From Impatiens glandulifera (Eukaryota > Streptophyta > Magnoliopsida > Ericales > Balsaminaceae): a DNA stretch of 64,000 nucleotides. The position numbers were made by a program, and so were the translations under genes. The stretch is taken from assembly GCF_907164915.1 (NCBI RefSeq), contig NC_061863.1, forward strand, positions 25,401,710 to 25,465,709, written 5' to 3'. Below are positions 54,942 through 64,000 of this stretch, in pieces; the stretch's first letter is position 1, and every line of letters starts with the position of its first letter. The notes below the pieces were generated by a model that did not search any database, had not been told where the DNA came from, and was given only the letters and a program-made list of their open reading frames with translations.

Positions 54942-57542
54942 ATGGGTCGTGATTCCGCATTGTTCAAACATATCATCCAGGTAGACTTTGAAGAAATCAG
55001 AGAACACGGTTCGGCTCCGGCAAAGGAAGTTCTATCCCGGATTTCCGAGGCCGGTCTCGAATAATTCTTAGGTGGTCCTTTTGTTCTATACAAGGAAGCG
55101 GTTGAAGAATTCTTTAAAACCGCATCTCTCTCTGGCAGTATAATAACCGCAACCGTCGGCGGTCAGCAGTTCGACATAACCGAAGAGTCGGTTGCTGAAA
55201 TCCTACGCCTACCAACAGATGGACGCAACGCTTCGATGGATTTAGATCGATAAACATTCGAGGCGGCTTGCCAGATTCTCTCGGCAACCGCAGTTCCTGT
55301 AAAAGTCTCCGGAAAGAAATCAACATTGCGACCGGAATATATACCGCTTTGTGACATCTTCACCAAGTCGGTTCAGGCGAGAGGTGGAAATTTCGACAAC
55401 ATCACCAAGGCAAAAATCGAGATGCTTACCGGTCTACTAAACGGCATAAATGTTAACTGGGCAAAGGAGGTTTTTAACAACTTAAAAGAAATGGTGAAAC
55501 CGGATTCCACCCGGTCATGGGGATACGCCATCCCACTCGGGAAGATCATGCTCTACAACAACATCAACACCGGTCCGGGTGTTATTCTTCCTTCAAGCAA
55601 GATCATAAGGTCTCGCCAATTCTTAGAAAAGAAGAAGCCGGCCCCCGGTTCTACAGGAGGCCGAAGGAAGAAGTCTATTGCTAAGAAACCTGCTCCGGTA
55701 AAGGGCAGATCCGGAAGCAAGAAGGACAAACAACCGATAGAATTCACGGATCCGCCATCTGAAACGCGAGATGAGGACGATTCGGCCTCCAGCTCAGACT
55801 GAACTGCTTCAGATAATACCGAAGATAATCTGTCCGGTAAAGGAAATGGACCGATTGAAGGGGAACAATCGGCCAGTCTTGAACTTGAACATACCGGTGC
55901 AGACGGTCCTGGGGAGGAAGACATTCCCGTTGACAACGACCAGGAAGTAGCCGAAACTATAGTGCGTAGAATCATGGAGGAAATCGATCTGCAAGCTCAT
56001 GAGGCTTCTCAAGTATACGGTGAGTGGTTCGGGTTCCGGTGCGATAAATTCTTCAAACATATGCTACCGGGCCTAACCACCGGACAAAGATTCGAAAGGT
56101 TGATGGAGATCGAGGAGGACGTCATCAGCCTAACAAACGCCAAGGATCCCAACGAAGACATGGACCGACACGCAATGGTGGAACCGCGTGCTCGGCTACA
56201 AAAACTAGCCGAACATATTCGGAAACTTACAGAAAGGTATGTTGCGGGAACACCGAAGTCTAAACTACAGCTCATGGTACTGGATTTACTTGCGGTCAAG
56301 AAAGGAGAGTTCATCAACGAAGTGACGCGGCTTGAAGCGGTGCGCGAACAACAAAATACAACGCACTCTCCGCGTCTTGAGACCGGTGACGGTCAGAATC
56401 CAGGTAATAAGTCTCCTCTAGCGGATCGGGCTATCAACGAAACCGACGAAAGGTCAGAGCCTCCTCTCAACGACAATCTTGAATCTGATCAAGTCCGGGA
56501 TTCAGAACCGGCCGTCACAGAAGAAAGAGTCAAGTCTCTCATTCAAGAGTTTGTCAACGACGCGGTTAATCCCTAGAAGAAGAAAGCTAAGATGGTCGCG
56601 GTTCGGGCATTCAGGATGGCCGAGACAACAAGGGATAATCTTGGGAAGGCAAACGAGCGGATCACGTCGATCGAAACCAACTACCGTGACGACAGTGTTC
56701 TGTACGACGCTCATCTTAAGCGAACCATAGCCTTGGAAGATACATCTTCAAAGTTGATGGATGACTTGGAACGGTTTCAAGAGAAGACCGAGCAACGACT
56801 TACAAAGGTCGATGAAGACCTGGGGCGGTCAAGCACCAAAGCCGGTTCAACACTCGACAGGGTCATAAGTGTTGAAGAGAAGAATGTAATCCTTGAGGAA
56901 CGGAACAACAAACTTGAAGCCGACCTCAAGGCGGTCACCGAACAGGTGAATGAACTGATAAAGGCCAAGCTGGCTGCCGATAAAGCGGTTGAGGAGGCAA
57001 ACGCTCAGGCGGCTAAGGAACTTCAAGATGCGTTGGACGAAGAGACGCGGAAGAAGAAGGAGGCACCACGATTGTCTGATGCGGAATTGGCCGAACGCGT
57101 ACGAAATGTATTTGCCAGAAATCCGGCACTTGCAAAGGCCATAACAATTCAAGAGGCCAAGGATGCAGAACGGTTCAACGCTGAAAACAAAGGTTCGACG
57201 AATATGCCAAGGCTCACAAGAAGTCCAAGGCGGCTCCCTCCTCTTCGGCTCCAGCAACACGAAAAAGGAAAGTTCCTTCAAGGAAGGCTCAAGTTGCCGA
57301 GATGCTGGGCAGAATCACCGAGACAGTTGCAATCCGAGGATGACTTCGAAGAGGATCTCGAGCCGCGACCTACAAGACAACGAGTTTTCAATGCGGTTCT
57401 AGTCAGCACGGTCGCTCAACCGTTCTCTCTTCACCAGGACACCACGGGAGGAGGAGGTTCTTCTTCAAGGCCGGCTCAACCGGCTAAAGGACAACCAACA
57501 TATGAACTGATGGATGACTTCCTGCCATCCAAATTGAACTAA
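54942..57542 (+). pseudogene. Accessory ORF3, element C
   Basis: It starts MGRDSALFKHIIQVDFEEI. The N-terminal domain contains ISEAGLE, GGPFVLYKEAVEEFFKTAS, ITATVGG, LRLPTDG, a PEYIPLCDIFTKSVQARGG block and VNWAKEVFNNLKEMV. A basic/acidic linker with GSTGGRRKKS follows, then a helical segment, a coiled coil (56600-57100) and a PTRQRV motif before the end. Stops fall at 55061, 55250, 55800 and 56574, and a frameshift near 57190-57230. It is far longer than ORF1/ORF2 because of the coiled-coil half, and so most like the family-1 accessory ORF. Confidence 0.72.
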
Positions 57543-57676
57543 TAGGGGCTCTCTTTTCCACCTTTACTTATGTTTACTTCGGTCTTTTACATATATAATA
57601 TCTTGCCCTTTTGCGGTTATCTTTACTTATATATATAAAGTTATTTTTGGAAACCGGCCTACATTTGCAATCTTAA

Positions 57677-57899
57677 ATGATTTTGATAATTTTAAATAAA
57701 ATAATCAAAAAGGGAGAAATTGATAAGATAAAAGATAGAACTTTTCAAAATCTTTCTCAAAATTTTCCAAATTTTTTCGAAAAATCCTCCAAAGTCAGTT
57801 TCCAAAAATCCGACCAAATAAAACTCATAAAACCGGCCTACATTTGCAATCTTACATGATTTCGATAATTTTAATTAAAATAATCAAAAAGGGAGAAAT
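57677..57899 (+). promoter_or_regulatory. Duplicated polypurine tract, element C
   Basis: AATCAAAAAGGGAGAAATTG occurs at about 57703-57722 and again at about 57882-57901, the second copy being the normal tract at the 3' LTR. Upstream text TTTTGATAATTTTAA is duplicated too. After the first copy comes TGATAAGATAAAAGAT, resembling the LTR start TGTTAGATAAAATTAG. Confidence 0.75.
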
Positions 57900-59101
57900 T
57901 GTTAGATAAAATTAGACCGGTTAATAGAACTTAACACAAATAAACTTCCTATGTAGGAACAGACAAAGAACCGGACCGGTCAAAGTACTCAACCAGATTA
58001 AGAAGCTCTACCGGTCAAGTTATCAAACCGACCAGAAACATGACCGCACAAAGAAGGCAATATCGGTCAAAACTGAAGGCCGGAAACACCAGATAGTCGG
58101 TCATTAACCGACCAGAAGCCAAATCAATAACCGAAGCCATCCGGTTAAGACAAATAACCGACCAGCATAAGAAGATACTTCGGGTATCTGTTGAGAATGA
58201 TACCAAAGGAACAGACTGAACATTTCCATATTCATACAAGTCTGAGGAAAGTCTGCAGGCTGCAGAAAACCGTCCTACAAGATCTTTCCACTTCAGGATA
58301 AATCAGAAAGGCAATCTTCCAAGTACAGACAACTGTCTAACCGACAGTTACCACATTGAGTAAAAGACAAACCTAGCCGGTTTGACCTACATACTGGAAG
58401 AACAGACCGCCAGGTCTGAATCATTGAACCTCTCCTCAACCAATCAAATTCAAGGAAATGAAATGTGACCGTTGGCACATTTCACCTATAAAAGGAGGAG
58501 CTGAAGAGGAGTAAATGCGGGACACAGTAGACAATTAATTTACAAGTGATAAGAGTGTGTTCTATCTCTAGAAAGCTTAAGTGCTAAGTTGAAGTGTAAT
58601 TCTACAATTTCGGTTAAGATTGTACGAGTGTTATCGAGCAGGAAATAAGTCTCAATCGGATTGTATTTATATTCCTTAGTGAATATCCTTCTCGCGGTTT
58701 CGAGAGGAAGGGATAACGTAGGAGTTTTATCTCCGAACATCCATAAAAACCTGTCTTGTTATTTACTTTCTGCTGGTTCTACATACTAACCGATCTGTAC
58801 TAACCTACTTACACCGCTTTGACCGACTCTACTTTACCTAAACCGAATCACTAAGATCCAAAACCGACCCAGCAACCCCCAAACCTATCTTATCCAAAAC
58901 CGGTTCTGCCTATCTCGTGAGTGTGTTGCTTCAACCTGAAACAAACCTCTTCCGCGCTTGAACCTGGTTCAAGGGTTTGTGACAGTTTGTGTGGTATTGA
59001 AATCCCGGTGTTAATCTCTAACCGGATTAATCACCACCCTTTGAGTGAGACGCGCTAACCGGCCCAACCCCGGTCCTCCAGCCGCGACCTAGATCATAAC
59101 A
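57900..59101 (+). repeat. 3' LTR of element C
   Basis: This is the partner of 31958-33160, differing only at scattered bases (for example ATGTAGG for ATGCAGG). The TATA box is at 58487-58494. It ends GATCATAACA, where the 5' copy has GATCCTAACA. Confidence 0.92.
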
Positions 59102-61018
59102 GTTGACGTCATGATGAATCAGGCCAAGGCTGTTGCTGCTAAAAAGATTGAAATTTTCGATACTTAAGTACTGAATAGAATGTCTATCAAGTACACTAGG
59201 GTCATCAAAGACAAAGGAATAACTAGTCAATGGTTGCAGCTCGTCAAAAATGAGAAAAGGGTCTTGAAGTGGGCTAAGACTTCAGAAGTGTATGAAGCTC
59301 TTAAGAGAAAAGAGCTAATGGAAGCAAACTTGAGAGGAAGAGCTCTCTTTCTTATTCTCCAGGCTAGAAGAGCCAACTTCAATCCTATTGAGAAAGGTGC
59401 TGTTGTAGAAGCAAAAGCTTTGAAGAGATTGGACAAAATCATGGAGGATTATATTTCGGTGGTTACATGGTACGTTCATGGAGCAAGTTGTTCAGGGGCT
59501 AGCCCATTTGGTAGTTCCTCAGATGAAGATGAACGAATGGACATATCTGATGATGCTGTTATAGATAAAGATGAGCAAGCTACTGCTCATCTGATTGAAC
59601 TTGGAAGTTTTTCTGCAGAAGAAAATCGTCTAATGGCTCAACCCTCTATTGAGCAAGCTGAGGAACCTCTTCAATCGAACCCAACTATTGAAGAAGAATA
59701 AGAAGTTATTCAAGAGCATGCTCAAACTTTTGAAGATGATGCTGATCAAGAGCCCGTTCAAGCTCTTGTGACTCAAGAAAGGGAAATTGTTGAAGAGCCT
59801 AATCAAGCTCTTATTACCCATGAAGAAGAAGTGGTGAAATCCCCTGTTGTCCGAATAGAGGTATCTCAAGAAAAAGAGGCTGAAGTCAGTCAGCCTGAGG
59901 TTTCCAGATCAGAGGGGAAATCCTCAAAAGACAAAGAAGCTAAGAAGAGTTCCTCATCTGAGGGGGAACAAGATCAAAATGCTCGAACATTCAAGCCTCT
60001 ACCATTTCTCGATATCAATGTTGCAAATGTCCATGAGAATATTCTCAATCCTTATCACAGTTCAGGAAACTTGCTCGAAAGGATTGATAGTGCAGAGAAA
60101 GAGTTAGAAGAAGAACAAGATAAATCTGATAGTGAATCAGAGAAGGATGAACCTGAGGAATCCATGCAAGTTCATACCAACATCAGCCCCATTCAGATCA
60201 TTGCAACAAATTCGCAAGAGAATTCATCTAATGAAGGATCTTCAACTAACGGTTCAAAGCTCATTAAGTCTATGTCAACTTTGTTAGCAACACTTCAGAA
60301 GAATGTGGCAGTTATGCAATCCAACATGACGAAAATCATGAAGACCCAAAAGGAGGACAATAAGAACTTTGCTGATCTTGTTAAAACTCATAAAGAGTTG
60401 GAGCAAATGTTGAAGAAGAACACATACGAGTTTCATGTCTCCAATACGAATTTTGCAAGATTTGAAAAGAAACTTTTCAATCGACAATCTGAAATGATGA
60501 ACGTTGAAAGGCATATCAATCTTGATCTTCAAAGAGAGGTTATGGAAGGAATGGGTTTGGTTCAAAATCAGTTGGTTGAAATTCAAGGCAGCATGAGAAT
60601 AATAGAGGCTGAAAGACTAGAGTATGTTGATTCCATTGCAAGGAAATTTCAAGCTGAAGAGAATACTAAATCTGCTGAGAAAGAGCCGAATCTCATCACT
60701 CAGGGCTAGGCCGTTAGAGATAGAAGAGGTGATGGTGTGGCAACCGGTACCAGATCTAAGCGAAGGCTAACCAATGATGACAACCCAAGGCCAACTAAAA
60801 GAGGCGGAGGTCGCAGCGGTGGTGATCGCGGAGGCCGAAGCAGTGGAAGTGATCGTAGAGGTCGAAGTACTGGCAGCGATCGTGGTGGGCGAACTGGTGG
60901 AAGTGGTCGTGGTGGATGCGGACTTCCTCCGTTCCAAAACCTGTGAACTGGTGAAGATCTCAGCTATGAAGGATCACGCTTCCCAATTGATCCTCTAGTG
61001 AAAATGGAAGGCCAATAA
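59102..61018 (+). pseudogene. Accessory ORF of element B, part 2 (coiled coil and RGG tail)
   Basis: It resumes at VMMNQAKAVAAKKIE, matching LMMNQVKAIAAEKIK in A. It contains MSIKYTRVIKDKGITSQW, a helical Lys/Glu-rich segment and an acidic repeat region (EEPVQAL-type motifs). A coiled coil lies at about 60240-60660, and a C-terminal Gly/Arg tail at about 60800-60930 has repeated GGRSSGSDRRGR-type units, an RGG-box-like composition. The end is FPIDPLVKMEGQ-stop. Stops lie at 59167, 59699, 60707 and 60944. The RGG-like tail suggests nucleic-acid contact; this is inference. Confidence 0.75.
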
Positions 61019-61208
61019 TCTCTCCTCCTTAAACTATTCTTCTGTTAGTTTATGATTTTGGCTTTCTAAACATGGTTTTTAAATATTGGTGGTTTTGAAA
61101 AGTTTTTATGTAAGATGGATGAACAAGTTTTGCTTCTTATTTATATGATGAATGTTTAATTTGTTATCTATGCAGAGGTTTTAACATCATCATCAAAAAT
61201 GGGGAACT

Positions 61209-62685
61209 TGTTGGGTCAAATTATTTTGACTAAGTGTCAAAGTAGTTTGACTATTGGAATTTTGATGATGAATGTATATAAAACTCAATTTATGCCGTCT
61301 AATAGTTTTTGGTGCAGGTGTATCGAAAATAGGATATATTTGACTTAGTCTTAATGAGGTTCATTAGACTAATTTGGCATTAGATGCATTGAGTTGGACA
61401 GAGTTAGACGTGTAGTCTAACAAACGTAGTTAGACGTGCAGTTTAACAGATGTAGTTAGACGTAGAGTCTAACAGACATAGTCAGACGTGCAGTCTAACA
61501 GACATAGTTAGACGTACAATCTAACTAGTGGAGTTAGACGTGCAGTCTAACTAGCAGAGTTATACGTGCAGTCTAACTAGCGGAGTTAAACGTGCAGTCT
61601 AACTAGCGGAGTTAGACGTGCAGTCTAACTCCTTCAGATTAGTCTGAAGGGATGTATAGTTAGACGTGCATTCTAACTAATGGAAGTTAGACGTGCAGTC
61701 TAACTCCTTCAGATTAGTCTGAAGGGATGTGATATTAGACGTGTTGTCTAATCCCATTAGACCAGGTAGTCTAATGGATCATGATATTAGACGGGGGCGT
61801 CTAATTTCATTAGATGAGATCGTCTAAGTGAAATACATCTAATGCGAGGCTTAAGCAGTTGCTTGAAGCTAGCACCCGTCTACCCACGATCAACTAGCTG
61901 TACGCTACTCCTGCTCCACTTTCCTGTGAAGATCAGTACGATGGTTAGTTGCAACCAATTGATTAATGCCACGTAAGCAAATATTCTTCCCACTACTTGT
62001 TTTTGCAGGAATATCTTTAAGAATATTTGGCGCACTACCAGATTGGTACGGCCACGATCCTAGTGTTTAGAGTCTGTTGTGTACTATGGAGGCGCTCCAA
62101 TGGAAGTTCGCCACGTGTCATTATGGAAGATTCGACCGTTGGTATCTGACCCTTATTTAAAGATCCTCAAGGACAATGGAAGAATCATCAATCTATCGAT
62201 ACTCAGATTATTCTATCTTAAGAATACAAACTGTCATATTGAGAGAGCTGCTTTCTTGCTTTTACCGTGTGTTCAATCAAGAGAAAGTTAGAATCAAAGC
62301 ATTGTATTAGATGAGTGATATTCTTCATATTGTAAGTTGAACAGAGTCTGTTCTGTTCAATAGTGAGCTAGTTGTGCGATTGTATTTGATTCGTTGAAGG
62401 TTTAGTGAATCCTTCCGGTGGTTGGAAGAAGGGTGACGTAGGAGAGTTAACTCCGAACATCCATAACTAAATTGTTGTGTTGTTTCTGTCTGTCATCTTT
62501 CATTCTTGTCTCTTTGCTTCAAACCTAAGCAAACGTTTCTTCACTTGAATCGTTCAAGAGTTTTCAAGGGTCTGTGAAGAATAGAAAGTGATAATAATCC
62601 ATAACAGGATTTCTATCAAATCGTTTTTCCTAAGCCGTTATCAATCGCCAAACCCCCGTTTCTATTGATTACACCGATCCTATCA
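61209..62685 (+). repeat. 3' LTR of element B (1.48 kb)
   Basis: It runs from TGTTGGGTCAAATTATTTTGAC to ACACCGATCCTATCA. It contains a hairpin array at 61390-61850, a TTATTTAAAG TATA-like motif near 62152 and the conserved CCTTC-stem/ACGTAGG region at 62401-62465. The polypurine tract before it is weakened (AAAAATGGGGAAC). Confidence 0.88.
61390..61850 (+). repeat. Hairpin minisatellite in LTR of B
   Basis: These are the same GTTAGACGTGCAGTCTAAC units. The first part has linkers AGACATA or AAACGTA, a variant not seen in the other two LTRs; later units use TAGCGGA. Confidence 0.88.
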
Positions 62686-62940
62686 GATAGACTTTACGTT
62701 TACAAGTGAATATGTTTACACTTGAAGTGCAACTATATGGGTGAAAATCTTTTAACGAAAAATATACTTTTGTGAAATATGTAATCGTTTACACAAAGGC
62801 ATAATAGTTCAAAGACATTTTGTCGACTAGATAGCCAAGTAAACAATATTTTTCACAAAATAATATTTAAATGATAAGTATGTATGAATGACTATGCTTA
62901 TTAGAAGATATTCCAAGATTGTCTAAAAGGAAATTTCTAA
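62686..62940. other. AT-rich flank of element B
   Basis: The first five bases (GATAG) would be the right copy of B's target duplication; its left copy has been lost. A segment at 62772-62835 (GTAATCGTTTACACAAAGGC...AGTTCAAAGACATTTTG) recurs in diverged form at 63480-63545. Confidence 0.4.
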
Positions 62941-62943
62941 TTA

Positions 62944-63185
62944 TTGTGATAATAATATGAAATTGGACAAGCTTAGAGTAAATGACAAATCTATACATAC
63001 ACGCCTTAGACATAATGTCATTAGACTATACTCTCTAATAGAGTTATCACATTTGACTATGTTAGTCAAATATAACATTGTGGATCCACTAACCAAAATA
63101 TTAAATAGAGAGTTAGTTTGAAGGTTTTTTAAAGACATGAGCCTACTATAAGTTGGTATGAAGGAAAACTCAACCTATATAGACT
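62944..63185 (+). pseudogene. C-terminal copia RNase H remnant (element E)
   Basis: Plus-strand residues MKLDKLRVNDKSIHTRLRHN, then VKYNIVDPLTKILNRELV-stop-RFFKDMSLL, match the end of Ty1/copia pol: the SRHIRxRH block and the NIADPLTKxL block, then a GMGL-type end. It has several substitutions and at least two stops. It is a different copia lineage from A-D, whose pol ends with [12 protein letters not shown]. Confidence 0.75.
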
Positions 63186-63650
63186 GAAGATCCCAAGAAC
63201 TAGGTCAATTGGACAACCTAACCATACTGACTTGGAAGATTATTGTTAAGGATTAATTCTATAACGAAACAATATATATTTTGACGAGAATAAGCGTATT
63301 ATTTTTAATGATTCTTTGTGAGCAAAGAGATCACCTATGTGAGGGAGAATTGGGGCCACTTCAAAGGAATTGTAAGGCTCAATTCTAGACACTCTCACAA
63401 AACCAGACGCGTGTTCCATGGCCAAAACGGACACAACCATGAGAGCTTGACATGCATTAAGGAGAATTCTATATGAAAGTTTGTAATCGTTTACACAAAT
63501 GGTAGAATAGTTTAAAGACTTTGAGTCTATTAATTGACTAGTAAAGTTATATACTTTCATAAGGGAAGGTTCAAAGGGTTACACCTACCTATCCTATGTA
63601 GGATTCAACTATTGAACATTTCACCGGAATAATCTTTCAATTTCCATTAA
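63186..63650. other. 3' untranslated region of element E, no gene seen
   Basis: It includes GAGGGAGAATTGGGG near 63340-63355 (a purine-rich tract) and the second copy of the GTAATCGTTTACACAAA segment at 63485-63545. Confidence 0.4.
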
Positions 63651-64000
63651 TGTGGGGATTATTGGATTTTAAATTAATTCTATTAGTTAAATGGAAATGA
63701 GAATTTTGATAAATAAATTAAATTTAATTTAATCCAAATTAATATAAATTCATATCAAATTCAAATGTGATTTTTTTGTGAAATTTAATGTTAGTGGATA
63801 AGATTGAATTCCAATGAATAAAATCGAATTCCAAGAGTCTAGGAATGACAGGCGTTGGTTGAATTATATTGAATTATCAGTCGTTGGATTGATAAATGAA
63901 TTTATTGTGATGATTTAATTTCCAGTTATAAGTATCTCCTTCATAATGGAACTCTTACAAATATCTCATATCTCTTTTTCACTCATTCCATAATCTCTCT
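63651..64000 (+). repeat. Polypurine tract and start of the 3' LTR of element E
   Basis: TGTGGGGATT at 63651-63660 followed by TATTGGATTTTAAATTAATT looks like a polypurine tract and an LTR whose TG start has become TA. The LTR runs off the window, so its end cannot be seen. Confidence 0.5.

Larger units (their letters stand above)
31958..59101 (+). mobile_element. Copia family 2 element C, interrupted by element D
   Basis: The LTRs at 31958-33160 and 57900-59101 share subtype-specific text (GGTTAATAGAACTTAACAC) that differs from D. The order is LTR, primer site, gag, pol (split by D), three accessory ORFs, duplicated polypurine tract, LTR. It is inserted in the accessory ORF of B with a 4/5 duplication (TTTGA/GTTGA). 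Without D it is about 13.4 kb. pol has at least seven stops, so it is dead as an autonomous element. Size, long LTRs, tRNA-Met primer site and 3' ORFs suit the Sire/Maximus lineage. Confidence 0.9.
28487..62685 (+). mobile_element. Copia family 1 element B, interrupted by element C
   Basis: Two parts belong together: 28487-31957 and 59102-62685. The accessory ORF is split at GTATTTTTGA / GTTGACGTC. The intact version in A at this place reads GCATTGTTGACCTC, so rejoining is consistent, and TTTGA/GTTGA is the target duplication of C (4/5). B lacks its 5' LTR, primer site and first half of gag, and has no pol. It ends with a complete 3' LTR at 61209-62685. Confidence 0.85.

Overview
This is plant nuclear DNA from an accessory, repeat-dominated region. 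The evidence is AT-rich spacers, hAT and foldback/Mutator-like DNA transposons, and large Ty1/copia elements with an initiator-tRNA-Met primer site. No prokaryotic-type operon, organellar gene, rRNA or tRNA is visible, and no intact host gene was recognised. The accessory domain of the copia elements resembles proteins I recall from asterid (Gesneriaceae/Lamiales) retrotransposons, so an asterid eudicot is my weak guess.

Layout. 1-9.5 kb holds a short decayed hAT element (787-2120, with terminal inverted repeats and an 8-bp target duplication) and a minus-strand Ty3/gypsy element (4333-7517). The gypsy element keeps both LTRs, gag and protease, but an internal deletion fuses the start of reverse transcriptase to the end of integrase. 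9.6-18.2 kb is one large DNA element bounded by about 1.88-kb inverted arms made largely of 39-bp tandem units. Each arm carries an inward-pointing promoter and first exon, so transcription would converge, as in MuDR-type elements. 18.4-20.1 kb is a solo LTR, followed by a minus-strand copia fragment.

20.75-62.7 kb is a nest of four plus-strand Ty1/copia (Sire-like) elements from two families. Family 1 (A and B) has gag and one 3' accessory ORF but no pol; its LTRs contain a hairpin minisatellite. Family 2 (C and D) has gag, pol and three tandem, mutually related accessory ORFs, each with its own TATA box. D (35442-49138) sits inside the pol of C with a perfect GAGAC duplication. C (31958-59101) sits inside the accessory ORF of B. 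A most likely sits inside the gag of B, and a later deletion removed the left ends of A and B. 62.7-64 kb holds the 3' end of another copia element that runs off the window.

Main interest: the accessory ORFs. A, B, C and D share one protein skeleton downstream of gag or gag-pol. The copy number is one in family 1 and three in family 2. Every copy has an ATG 50-150 bases after its own TATA box, which suggests separate transcription units within a retrotransposon. The function is unknown; this module is my candidate for the undescribed system.
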